A DNA stretch of 64,000 nt, taken from NCBI RefSeq assembly GCF_963676815.1, contig NZ_OY781365.1, positions 4,436,501 through 4,500,500 of the forward strand, in the 5' to 3' direction. Below, piece by piece: positions 32,701 to 40,671 of the stretch; position 1 is the stretch's first letter; each line of letters opens with the position of its first letter. Both the position numbers and the translations under genes were made by a program. Origin of the DNA: an uncultured Draconibacterium sp. (GTDB lineage Bacteria; Bacteroidota; Bacteroidia; Bacteroidales; Prolixibacteraceae). Below the pieces are notes generated by a model. That model was not told the DNA's origin. It saw only the letters and a list, made by a program, of their open reading frames with translations, and did not search any database.

Positions 32701-34517
32701 CCGACAGTATTACGGTGGATTGTGGCGACGTTTCTGTAAACTGTTGCGACAGTATTACTTTGGAATCGTATCAGGATCCTGATCTGGAAGAATGTTGCGT
32801 TCGTGTAACTGCCGACTGCGAAGTTGATTCGGTATTGGTTACAGTTGGCAATGGTGTTTTTAGTTCGAATAGCTGGAACTGTTCAACGCCAATTCCGAGC
32901 GATGCCATCGGACAAAACAGCTACACTTTTAACTCGGCTTCGTGCGTGCTGAATATGGTTAATTGTTTTACTGTTGATCAGGCAGGAGTACTTACCGTAA
33001 CTTATGTATTTTTTATGGCCAATGGCGAAAAGTGTGAAAAACAAGTGCAGTTGGATTGCGCTTATGTAGCTGAGCAATGTTGCGAAAATATAGAATTACT
33101 GGCCTATCAGGATGCTGATTTAGGAGAATGTTGTGCACAGTTTGTTTCCAAGTGCGAAACCGATTCGATAACAGTAATGATAAACAACGGAACTTTTGCC
33201 AATGCAACTTTAAATGGCATTTCTGTTTCAACAGGAGTTAGTGGCCAAAGCAGCTACACTTTTAATGCAAGTGCATCAGCAGCCGATTTAATAACATGCG
33301 TAACGCCTGATTCAACAGGAGTTGTTGTACTGAATTATGTAGCTTATTTTGCGAATGGCGAAGTTTGCGAAAAACGTATAGAATTGGATTGCAAAGCTCC
33401 GGAACCAACTTCAGATTGTTGTCCGGTTGTCGAATTCAAATTACGCCGATCATGGCCTTTCTTTAACAAATATGTGGGAACTTTCGAAATCTTTAATCCC
33501 GACCCATCTAACCCAATTTGTTCCGTTCAGATAAGTTCTTCTCCGGGCGGAAGTTTTAACACCGGGACATTAATTATTGATGGAACACCTTCGGGACAAA
33601 GTTGGAATTCAACTTCAATTCCTGCCTCGGGAACACTTAGTCCGCAGGCTGTGGATGATATGTTGTTTACATTAACCGCATTTAATTACAATGGCGTAGT
33701 TACAGTTTGTGTAACCAAATGCGACGGATCGGAATGTTGTTACGATTTTAACTGGAATGGAAAACCAATTGTGGTAACACCTTGGGAGCCCGCGCAAATG
33801 GGCGGCGGAGGCAAACTGGTAGCCGTTTCGGTTAGTACCGAAATAAGCGAAGAGATTGACGAAAGTATTAAGTACGTTTCGTTTGGTTTTGCCGATGAAC
33901 AGGAAATTGAAGGCGATGCTGAATTTTTCGCTGTAGGAGCTACCGGCGATTGCGATGATGGCAATGAAAGTCCAACTCCAGGCAGTGTTGATCCGGATTC
34001 TGACGACGATGGAATTTCGGACGGAACAGAAAGTTACATGTCGAAACACAATGCCTTTTTTGAGCTAACATGTCCGTACATACCCGGTTCGGGAAGACAG
34101 GCTCCGGTTTTTAATCTGGTGTTAAAAGGCGACCTTCCTAAAATTGGAATGGCATTGATTAGCGAAGAAGGAAATGTGGTATTTGATGGTGAAATAGATT
34201 TGGCTAATCCCGACTCTGTCATTTCTGCGGTTGGTGATTTGGGCGATGTATCGGGAAAAATGTTTGAATTTATAAACCTTTACCCTAATCCTTCTGATGG
34301 AGATTTTACCATAAAATATGCCACTGGTGAAGCCATGGATGTTGATATTCTGATTGTAAATCAGCTCGGACAAATTGTTGACATCCAAAATCAGGGACGT
34401 GTTTCAATGGGCGTACACAATACAACAATCAGTGCCGCCGGACTTCCGGCAGGAGTTTACAAAGCAATACTGAAATCGGGTGATAAAATGTTATCCAAAT
34501 CGGCAGTGCTTAAATAA
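29775..34517 (+). CDS. Giant DUF11-repeat surface protein with tandem Cys-rich repeats and T9SS sorting domain
   Basis: A 1580-residue exported protein. The signal segment (about residues 35-54, FFLVVFSMVLFQ...YAQ) follows a long basic/polar leader of 34 residues. Residues about 65-865 hold several DUF11-like beta-sandwich units (YTIMFSAPAGATTV, RYRLNYTNTSNVQV). Residues about 877-1213 are three tandem repeats of about 112 residues, each opening with CC(D/E)-x-I/V and a second CC about 12 residues on. An aspartate-rich calcium-binding motif DPDSDDDGISDGTE lies near 1404, and a type A T9SS C-terminal domain starts at NLYPNPSDGDF (about 1500). It should be secreted and surface-attached by the type IX system. 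Function unknown; structural or adhesive is most likely. Confidence 0.88.
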   Translation: MKINRSMNSKLLYSQQLFKQKLKNESYSNPTGKGLKLFFLVVFSMVLFQNQLYAQVPNPNEAEWIGDGYALKKIVSNTAIASGVNFSYTIMFSAPAGATTVTIADQIPTSVQVVNVPTPADVNGVTPTVSVTGTPGVNEEVTYSLTGLPGGSASSGSFTIVVKFPEGVTCDGTTVRNRAGILVGDEWNYTPYVSTTASAVDPWKVAKTIVGGAVVNPSGGSCGYMIAPDGTVTYRLYVMKNSPYYGNVSGQMNMTGATVTDVLPPGAVVTSSTCSGIPVGSSGTLTWNVNSGNLDATTPYAYYYCEIEVQYPVGSFPAGSIMNNELTLEGEICNQPVSHTSNQTCVEVVDYTPNPNANFRKYISLANRVPGCTGMYQIIFCNNGNVPLSAFNIDDVVPAGVSVDKINIYNANATTTVDLNINSSSYATGINSTYSTGTLGTTVNDIQLQMTGSLPVGDCIYMYVYFTVNPNPTGTVVTNCASFDGLANSLSLPDACVSFTVEEGEPRPCIVKDICSPQTDYEPGDIVRFRLRVQNIGSADLMGATIQDILNSNFTYVGNETYYVASAYSPPCSSGGGIPSGASAWTGVNPTHSGNNLSWVIPDVPADCQLFYSSYCGTYGTYSLPYYFIEFDVQVDDYALPGITVNNFDISGGNLTSTVSSNDVNVLVVASLGQEVEKEVSTDGGTTFASSGTVSPGGTARYRLNYTNTSNVQVSSVNLVDLLPLDAASPDDWLILDRNTPRGSTFGVDYANNHASELVPGGAFAGPTPTYSNDLNVCLPMFGYSPAGCNGPTFGSTPERNIFIDYTSLLLAPTVVLQEEFDVTIPLGATPQQTACNDFAAISSTEFLLDGTPQFVTLTPIAAPPVCITIDTAAQSSCCDSVRIEPVSTPATGEDCCVRITAACPVKSVELSVENGTISSATSTCSTLPTGYAGQSNFTFLGNGCEIDMTHCFTPDQAGAITVNYVITFDNGETCTDSITVDCGDVSVNCCDSITLESYQDPDLEECCVRVTADCEVDSVLVTVGNGVFSSNSWNCSTPIPSDAIGQNSYTFNSASCVLNMVNCFTVDQAGVLTVTYVFFMANGEKCEKQVQLDCAYVAEQCCENIELLAYQDADLGECCAQFVSKCETDSITVMINNGTFANATLNGISVSTGVSGQSSYTFNASASAADLITCVTPDSTGVVVLNYVAYFANGEVCEKRIELDCKAPEPTSDCCPVVEFKLRRSWPFFNKYVGTFEIFNPDPSNPICSVQISSSPGGSFNTGTLIIDGTPSGQSWNSTSIPASGTLSPQAVDDMLFTLTAFNYNGVVTVCVTKCDGSECCYDFNWNGKPIVVTPWEPAQMGGGGKLVAVSVSTEISEEIDESIKYVSFGFADEQEIEGDAEFFAVGATGDCDDGNESPTPGSVDPDSDDDGISDGTESYMSKHNAFFELTCPYIPGSGRQAPVFNLVLKGDLPKIGMALISEEGNVVFDGEIDLANPDSVISAVGDLGDVSGKMFEFINLYPNPSDGDFTIKYATGEAMDVDILIVNQLGQIVDIQNQGRVSMGVHNTTISAAGLPAGVYKAILKSGDKMLSKSAVLK

Positions 34518-34538
34518 GTTTACTGAAAAATAATTGTC

Positions 34539-34578
34539 AAAAAGGCTGTTCTTCTGTTATGGAGGATAGCCTTTTTTT
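34539..34578 (+). terminator. Terminator of the DUF11/T9SS gene
   Basis: AAAAAGGCT pairs with AGCCTTTTT over a 20-base loop that may fold further, followed by T residues, 22 bases after the stop. Confidence 0.75.
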
Positions 34579-34607
34579 ATTTGGTATGGTTAAGAACAGC
34601 AGTTGAT

Positions 34608-34615
34608 TATCTTTG
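34608..34615 (+). promoter_or_regulatory. Candidate -7 box (TATCTTTG) of the M48 protease gene
   Basis: Exact TAnnTTTG match 25 bases before the ATG; a TTTG 24 bases further upstream (34580-34583) could be the -33 element though the spacing is slightly long. Confidence 0.55.
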
Positions 34616-34640
34616 CGGCCATAACCGAAGAAAAAGTTAA

Positions 34641-35879
34641 ATGCATACAATTTTATTTTGGATTATAATTGCGATTCTGGTACTCGATTTTTTATTTGAG
34701 AAATATCTCGAATACCTCAATACAACCACAATGAGCGACACCATTCCCGAGCAAGTAAAGGGGATTTACGACGAAGAGAAATACAAAAAGCAACAAGCCT
34801 ACCAGCGCGAAAATCATCGCTTTGGAATTTTAACCAGCAGTTTTAGTATGATCATTACTTTAGCTATGTTTTTGTTTTATGGCTTCGCTCTTGTCGATGG
34901 CTGGGCGTGGAGTTTTTCCGGCAATGCGATTTTGGCAGCGCTAATATTTTTTGGAATTATCATGTTCGCTTCCGATATTATAAATATCCCTTTCGAAATT
35001 TACGACACTTTTAAAATTGAAGAGAAATACGGTTTTAATAAAACCACACCAAAAACATTTGTTTTTGATAAGGTAAAAAGCTGGCTGGTAAGTGCACTTA
35101 TTGGTGGCGGTTTGCTGGCGCTGGTTATCTTTATTTATCAGCTCACCGGAAGCATGTTCTGGATTTATGCGTGGCTTGTGGTTTCAGCGTTTTCCATTTT
35201 TATGGCCATGTTTTATTCCAACCTGATTGTGCCGCTGTTTAATAAACAAACGCCGTTGGAAGAAGGCGAATTACGTGATGCCATTAGTGCTTTTGCGCAG
35301 AAAGTAGGCTTTAAACTGGATAACATTTTTGTGATCGACGGCTCGAAACGATCGACAAAAGCCAATGCTTATTTTACAGGTTTGGGAGCTAAAAAACGTA
35401 TCGTACTTTACGATACTTTAATAAACGACTTGAATACCGATGAGCTGGTAGCTGTTTTGGCTCACGAAATTGGTCACAATAAAAAGAAACATGTGGTGCA
35501 GGGACTATTGATTGGTTTGGTACAAACAGCAATTGTTTTGTTTGTTTTTGGTTTGCTTATCGATAGTCCGGTTTTAAGTGCTGCGCTTGGGGTTGAAGAA
35601 CCAAACTTTCATATTGGCATGGTGGCTTTTGGTGTGTTGTATTCACCCATTTCGTTTTTTACCGGTATTTTTATGAATATCCTTTCGCGGAAAAATGAAT
35701 ATCAGGCCGACCGATTTGCTGCTGAAAACTACAAGCCGGAAGCACTTGCATCGGCATTAAAAAAGTTGACGATCAATAACCTGAGTAATTTAACACCACA
35801 CAAAACTTTTGTATTCTTTCATTACTCGCACCCGACTTTATTGCAGCGTTTGGCATTTTTAAAGTCTTTTGAGAAGTAA
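34641..35879 (+). CDS. M48 family membrane metalloprotease (Ste24/CAAX-protease-like)
   Basis: An integral membrane zinc protease. It has about seven helices, the zinc motif HEIGH (H275, E276, H279) and the third ligand E353 in NEYQADRFA. The N-terminal NTTTMSDTIPEQVKGIYD and C-terminal FFHYSHPTLLQR are typical of the Ste24 branch. In bacteria it probably acts in membrane protein quality control; the prenyl role of the eukaryotic enzyme need not apply. Length 412 is normal. It is flanked by terminators or repeats and is monocistronic. Confidence 0.92.
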   Translation: MHTILFWIIIAILVLDFLFEKYLEYLNTTTMSDTIPEQVKGIYDEEKYKKQQAYQRENHRFGILTSSFSMIITLAMFLFYGFALVDGWAWSFSGNAILAALIFFGIIMFASDIINIPFEIYDTFKIEEKYGFNKTTPKTFVFDKVKSWLVSALIGGGLLALVIFIYQLTGSMFWIYAWLVVSAFSIFMAMFYSNLIVPLFNKQTPLEEGELRDAISAFAQKVGFKLDNIFVIDGSKRSTKANAYFTGLGAKKRIVLYDTLINDLNTDELVAVLAHEIGHNKKKHVVQGLLIGLVQTAIVLFVFGLLIDSPVLSAALGVEEPNFHIGMVAFGVLYSPISFFTGIFMNILSRKNEYQADRFAAENYKPEALASALKKLTINNLSNLTPHKTFVFFHYSHPTLLQRLAFLKSFEK

Positions 35880-35889
35880 GAAAAAAGAT

Positions 35890-36084
35890 TCTAGCAGAGG
35901 CGCTAAGACGCAAGGATTAGTTACAAGATTCAAGTTGCAGGTTACAAGTTTTATAAGAAGTGTAATGGTCAACTAATTAAAGCATTGCAGCATTAAAGCA
36001 TTCATGCATTCAATCCTTCAATCCCTCAGTCCCTCAACAACTCAATCTTGCATCAATCTTTCCAACTCAATCTTGCATCAATCT
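35890..36084. repeat. Degenerate low-complexity repeats, including a 22-bp direct repeat
   Basis: CAACTCAATCTTGCATCAAT and two more bases occur twice, at 36038-36059 and 36063-36084, a 25-base period. Upstream lie GCGCTAAGACGCAAGG, then CAAGTTGCAGGTTACAAGTT, then CAATCCTTCAATCCCTCAG and CCCTCAAC units. The second copy of the 22-mer overlaps the stop of the following gene. It lies between convergent genes and has no reading frame. Confidence 0.75.
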
Positions 36085-36430
36085 ATAGGTTAACAACCTT
36101 CTCCGCAACTTTCTGGAAATGCATAATGTCGACCATTGTTCCTGGAATGCCAACTTCAACTTTATCCAGGATTTTAAAATGATTTAGACAAGTTTTGCAG
36201 GCCACTAATTTTACTCCTTTTTCAGCGAGTTGATGTAATGGTTCGAGAGCTATAGAACCGGTGCAAATGAGTTTTACTCCCTCGTTGTAGAATGTGATGA
36301 CTTTTGGTAATATCGCCTCTTCACAAAGCAATGTCAGGTAGTTTTTTACCAATAGTTGACCAAGTTCTTTGTTTCCCGATCCCATTCCGTTGTGTGTAAT
36401 TTGAATGAGTGTATTTTTGAAAGAATCCAT
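36083..36430 (-). CDS. DsrE/YedF-like small protein
   Basis: The 115-residue protein has the DsrE fold and resembles the C-terminal domain of YedF, a sulfurtransferase-like protein associated with selenium metabolism: GVKLICTGSIALEPL, ACKTCLNHF (C78-x2-C81) and VGIPGTMVDIM align with the family CGTCL...VGxxxNM region. The N-terminal TusA domain of full YedF is absent. C36, C56 and the C78/C81 pair could handle persulfide. The ATG at 36430 is used; the longer frame needs TTG. A link with the selD-mnmH operon 10 kb away is suggestive only. Confidence 0.72.
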   Translation of the reverse strand: MDSFKNTLIQITHNGMGSGNKELGQLLVKNYLTLLCEEAILPKVITFYNEGVKLICTGSIALEPLHQLAEKGVKLVACKTCLNHFKILDKVEVGIPGTMVDIMHFQKVAEKVVNL

Positions 36431-36451
36431 TTCTGTTTCGTTTTGTTTGCA

Positions 36452-36459
36452 CAAAAGTA
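36452..36459 (-). promoter_or_regulatory. Candidate -7 box (TACTTTTG) of the YedF-like gene
   Basis: Exact TAnnTTTG match 21 bases before the ATG on the minus strand. Confidence 0.45.
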
Positions 36460-36578
36460 ATTGAAATTATGTTCGGCTTTTTTGCGAAGAAGAAAAACTT
36501 AAAAAATGAATCTATCAGGCATAGTTAAAAGCGATTTCAAATTTGAGCAAACAGTAATTGTCTCCCGATTTATAATGT

Positions 36579-36586
36579 TAATTTTG
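36579..36586 (+). promoter_or_regulatory. Candidate -7 box (TAATTTTG) of cinA
   Basis: Exact TAnnTTTG match 51 bases before the cinA ATG; no clear -33 partner. Confidence 0.4.
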
Positions 36587-36637
36587 CTATTCTGAAAACA
36601 AAACACAACTTAGGCGGTGCACTTATAATTAAAAAAG

Positions 36638-37885
36638 ATGAAAGCAGAAATAATTACCATTGGCGATGAAATATTAATCGGACAAATTGTTGATACCAAC
36701 TCGGCCTGGATGGGCGAACAGTTTAACCTGAATGGCATTGAGATTTACCAGATTACTTCGGTTCACGATGATCACGACCATATTATCCGTGCCATAAAAA
36801 GTGCTGAGGAGAATGCAGACCTGGTAGTTATAACCGGCGGATTAGGCCCAACAAAAGACGATATAACCAAACATACGCTTTGTGAATATTTCGATACCAA
36901 ACTGGTTTTTCACGAACCCACTTTAAAAACCATTTACGAGCGATTCAAACACCGCGGAATCGAAATGAACAAGTTGAATCGCGATCAGGCAATGTTACCC
37001 GAATCGTGCACCATTTTACCTAATAAAATGGGAACAGCTCCGGGAATGTGGTTCGAAAAAAACGACACTATTTTTGTGTCGATGCCGGGTGTGCCATTTG
37101 AAATGAAATATTTGGTAGAGTTTGAGTTGTTACCACGACTGCGAAAAACCGGACGTACAAAAGCAATTTTTCATAAAACAGTTTTAACACAGGGAGTTCC
37201 GGAATCGATGCTGGCCGAACGAATATCTGATTGGGAAGATGCTTTACCAACTCATATTAAACTGGCTTATTTACCAAATCCAATGGCGGTGAGATTGCGA
37301 CTTTCAGCCATTGGAGAGGATGTTGAAGTGTTAAAAAACGATGTGGAAAGCGAAATTGAAAAGCTGCAAAAAATAATTCCGGAGGCTATTTTTGGATACG
37401 ACACTGAAACCATGTCGGAAGTAATTGGCCGGGAGTTGGTGAAGCAGAACAAAAAACTGGCAGTAGCCGAAAGTTGTACCGGCGGATATATTTCGCACCT
37501 AATCACTTCTGTTTCCGGAAGTTCGGAATACTATAATGGTTCGGTTACGTCGTATTCAAATGAAATGAAAGAGCAGTTGCTGGGCGTTAGTCGTGAGAAT
37601 CTGGAAAAGTATGGAGCGGTTAGCGAACAGGTAGCACGCGAAATGGTAGAAGGCGTGAAACGTGTAATGAAGGCCGATTATGCGGTGGCAACCACCGGGA
37701 TTGCAGGCCCAACCGGTGGAACAGAAGAAAAGCCGGTTGGAACGGTGTGGATCGCTGTTTCTGGGCCGGAGAAAACAGTGGTGAAAAAGTTCACTTTTGT
37801 TGGCGATCAGCGTGATCGGAATATTGTTCGTGCAGGACAAACGGCGCTGCAATTACTGCGAAGAATGGTGCTTGGTGAACTATAA
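36638..37885 (+). CDS. cinA: CinA family protein (NMN amidohydrolase / nucleotide pyrophosphatase)
   Basis: The first 170 residues are a MoCF-biosynthesis-like domain (AEIITIGDEILIGQIVDTN, VVITGGLGPTKDDITK, AMLPESCTILPN), and residues about 255-415 are the CinA C-terminal domain (AVAESCTGGYISHLITSVSGSS, TTGIAGPTGGTEEKPVGTVW). Two-domain CinA proteins recycle NMN to nicotinic acid mononucleotide and cleave ADP-ribose; the competence link of the name is historical. Length 415 fits. It is probably transcribed alone. Confidence 0.93.
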   Translation: MKAEIITIGDEILIGQIVDTNSAWMGEQFNLNGIEIYQITSVHDDHDHIIRAIKSAEENADLVVITGGLGPTKDDITKHTLCEYFDTKLVFHEPTLKTIYERFKHRGIEMNKLNRDQAMLPESCTILPNKMGTAPGMWFEKNDTIFVSMPGVPFEMKYLVEFELLPRLRKTGRTKAIFHKTVLTQGVPESMLAERISDWEDALPTHIKLAYLPNPMAVRLRLSAIGEDVEVLKNDVESEIEKLQKIIPEAIFGYDTETMSEVIGRELVKQNKKLAVAESCTGGYISHLITSVSGSSEYYNGSVTSYSNEMKEQLLGVSRENLEKYGAVSEQVAREMVEGVKRVMKADYAVATTGIAGPTGGTEEKPVGTVWIAVSGPEKTVVKKFTFVGDQRDRNIVRAGQTALQLLRRMVLGEL

Positions 37886-37981
37886 CTTTGGGCTTCAAAC
37901 TTCCGTCTTCCGACTTCGGATTCCGGACTTTTTCTTCCAACTTTTTAACAACTTCTAACGTTCTTAAACGTTCTAATAATG
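37886..37981. repeat. Degenerate CTTCCGACTTC / ACGTTCT repeats after cinA
   Basis: The stretch contains CTTCCGTCTTCCGACTTCGG followed by ATTCCGGACTT, then TTCTAACGTTCTTAAACGTT, i.e. drifting copies of an 8-10-base unit. No reading frame or terminator is evident. Confidence 0.6.
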
Positions 37982-37989
37982 TATTTTTG
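37982..37989 (+). promoter_or_regulatory. Candidate -7 box (TATTTTTG) of the AsmA-like gene
   Basis: Exact TAnnTTTG match 19 bases before the ATG. Confidence 0.45.
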
Positions 37990-38008
37990 AATCAGAAAAC
38001 AGAATAAT

Positions 38009-40489
38009 ATGAAGCGAATTATTGTAATTATACTCATCGTGATTGCCGTGCTTTTAGGAGCAGTATTGGCAATTCCGGTGTTCTTTAAACAAACAATTAT
38101 CGATGTGGCAAAAAGTACCCTCAACAAGCAAGTAAATGCCGAGGTAGAATTTGCCGATCTGAAACTGTCATTATTCAAAAATTTCCCTAAGGTAACTGTC
38201 GATCTGCAGGATCTAATGATTAAAGGGAAAGGTGAGTTTGCACAGGATACATTGCTGAATGTGCCACGATTTGCAGCAACAATGAATATGTCATCACTTT
38301 TTAGTTCCAATCGTAGTATCGAGGAAGTGATTCTTGAAAATCCGTCGCTTAACCTGGTGGTTGCCGAGTCCGGAAATGTAAACTGGGATGTTGCACCGGC
38401 ATCGGGAATGGCAGAAAAGAAAAGTGCAGCAGAGGCTGATTCCGAAGAATTTCAATTGGCACTGGAAAACATTGAAGTGAACGATGCGCGTCTGATTTAC
38501 AACGATAAATTGGCAAAAATGCGTGCTGATCTGGAAGACATTAACCTGGATATTTCGGGCGAAATGTTTGGCAATACCACGCAACTGAACATTGGGGGAG
38601 TCGTTCGCGATCTCACTTATTCGATGGAAGGAGTTACGTATGTTTCAAACACATCGCTGGATTTGAAAACCTTGCTCGATGTTGATTTTGAATCGATGCT
38701 ATTTACCATTATGGAAAGCGAGCTGCTGGTAAATCGCCTGCCACTTGAATTAAGTGGCGATTTCAGCGTGCCAAGCGACACTACATTTCTCAACCTTCAG
38801 TTAAATACAAAAGCTTCGGATTTCGAGAACTTTTTGGCGCTGGTACCCAAAGATTATGAAGAGTATTTAAAAGACATTACAACCACAGGCTCAGCAACAA
38901 TTTCAGGAGGAGTCTCGGGCTATTATATTGATGAGGATTACCCGAAAGTAGACTTTCAGGTTAAAGTAGAAAATGGCAATTTTAAATACGCCGAAATGCC
39001 GGAGCAAATACAAAATATCAGTGCCGAAATGCTGATGGGGAAACCACAGGGCGATCTTGATCTGCTGAAAATAAATATCAATGAAGCGCATGCCGAAATT
39101 CGTAATAACCCGGTTGATTTGACCTTTAAAATTTCGAATCCGGTAAGCGATCCACTTTTTGATGGTGCATTTGTTGGAAAAGTAAATCTTGATCATTTAA
39201 AAGATGCTTTGCCGATTGACAGCGTAAATATGTCAGGAATAATTGATGCCAATTTGTTTGTAAATGGCCGATACTCTGATGTGGAAGCTGAAGCGTATGA
39301 TAAAATTAAATCAGATGGAGTTGTGTTGTTAAATAACTTTATTTACGACTCGCCGGAACTCACACAACAGGTAGTTATTCCATCGGGTAAAATGGATTTT
39401 TCGCCGGCCAGTATCAATCTCAGCGATTTGAATATGCGGGTTGGTCAGAGTGATTTTCATTTGTCGGGCAAAATTGGCAATTACTTAAATTATGTGCTTA
39501 AAGATGGTGTGTTGAATGGAACGATGCAGCTTAATTCGAACTTTGTAAATTTAAACGAGTTGCTGAGTTTACAGGTAGCACCAACTGCTGAAAATACGAC
39601 TGAAACAGCAAGTGAGGAGGAGGCAGTGCTGGCTTTTGATGTTCCTGAAAATATTGATTTTACTTTTCGTTCATCAATAAAAAGGGCGGTTTTGAACCGG
39701 ATTCCGATTACCGATATAAAAGGCGAGGTTAAAGCTGTGGATAAAAAACTGATCCTCGATGGTCTGGACATGAATATGCTGGATGGTAAAATGACAATGA
39801 ATGGCTCGTATGAAAACACCACACAAAATCAGCCACTTTTTGATTTTGGTTTTGACATTGCCGGGTTCGATATTCCGGCGTTGTACCAAACAGTAGCCGG
39901 TTTTCGCAAGCTTATTCCGGGAGCCGGTAACAGCACCGGACGACTTAGCACCAGCTTGGGGCTGAAAGGTAGACTTAGCCCACAGTTAAAACTTATTCCT
40001 GCGTCGGCTAATGGAACAGGGAAATTCAGTACCAATAACGTTGAAATTAAAAATTCTCAATTGTTCAATCAGTTGAGTGGAATTATTCAAAAGGAAAAAC
40101 TGCGCGATGTTACTATTGGCGATTTTACGGCTAATTTAACGGTTGAAGATGGCGGAATAAATTTGCGTCCGTTCACAACAAAAGTAATTGGCCAGGAGAC
40201 CACGGTTAGCGGAACGCTGAATGCTCAGAGTTTGTTGGATATGCGACTCGATTTTAATGTTGAGCGTGAAATGTTTGGCCCTGATATTCAGAAAATATTA
40301 AAAGTACTTCCCGGAAACGAAAAAATTACCATGCTGCCTGCCGGAGTGTTAATTAAAGGTCCGGTTGGAGAACCAAAAGTTAACCTTGATTTAAGTGCTA
40401 CGCAAAAAGCGGTTACCGATGCCACAAAAGATGATTTGAAAAATTCGTTGAATAAGTTAGGAGACGGACTCAAAAAGCTCTTTAAATAA
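38009..40489 (+). CDS. AsmA family protein
   Basis: An 826-residue protein with one N-terminal membrane helix (MKRIIVIILIVIAVLLGAVLAIPVFF) and a long periplasmic beta-rich body. Residues 1-200 match the AsmA N-terminal region (NKQVNAEVEFADLKLSLFKNFPKVTVDL), and 560-800 the AsmA-like C-terminal region with IKGPVGEPKVNLDLS. Such proteins form lipid-binding grooves and help move phospholipid between membranes or affect outer-membrane assembly. It is flanked by unrelated genes. Confidence 0.88.
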   Translation: MKRIIVIILIVIAVLLGAVLAIPVFFKQTIIDVAKSTLNKQVNAEVEFADLKLSLFKNFPKVTVDLQDLMIKGKGEFAQDTLLNVPRFAATMNMSSLFSSNRSIEEVILENPSLNLVVAESGNVNWDVAPASGMAEKKSAAEADSEEFQLALENIEVNDARLIYNDKLAKMRADLEDINLDISGEMFGNTTQLNIGGVVRDLTYSMEGVTYVSNTSLDLKTLLDVDFESMLFTIMESELLVNRLPLELSGDFSVPSDTTFLNLQLNTKASDFENFLALVPKDYEEYLKDITTTGSATISGGVSGYYIDEDYPKVDFQVKVENGNFKYAEMPEQIQNISAEMLMGKPQGDLDLLKININEAHAEIRNNPVDLTFKISNPVSDPLFDGAFVGKVNLDHLKDALPIDSVNMSGIIDANLFVNGRYSDVEAEAYDKIKSDGVVLLNNFIYDSPELTQQVVIPSGKMDFSPASINLSDLNMRVGQSDFHLSGKIGNYLNYVLKDGVLNGTMQLNSNFVNLNELLSLQVAPTAENTTETASEEEAVLAFDVPENIDFTFRSSIKRAVLNRIPITDIKGEVKAVDKKLILDGLDMNMLDGKMTMNGSYENTTQNQPLFDFGFDIAGFDIPALYQTVAGFRKLIPGAGNSTGRLSTSLGLKGRLSPQLKLIPASANGTGKFSTNNVEIKNSQLFNQLSGIIQKEKLRDVTIGDFTANLTVEDGGINLRPFTTKVIGQETTVSGTLNAQSLLDMRLDFNVEREMFGPDIQKILKVLPGNEKITMLPAGVLIKGPVGEPKVNLDLSATQKAVTDATKDDLKNSLNKLGDGLKKLFK

Positions 40490-40671
40490 AGTTTTCAATA
40501 TCGTAGTAGTAAAGTTAATTGTTTCATGAAATTTTCAGAATACATTTTTATTTGTTCTGTAGTATTTTGTTGTGTAATATTGCACATTCCACCGAATAAA
40601 AACAGAAAAATGCGTATTTTGCCAACGCAAATTAGCTGGGGCACCAGACAGCATTATCAACAGAATATTAA

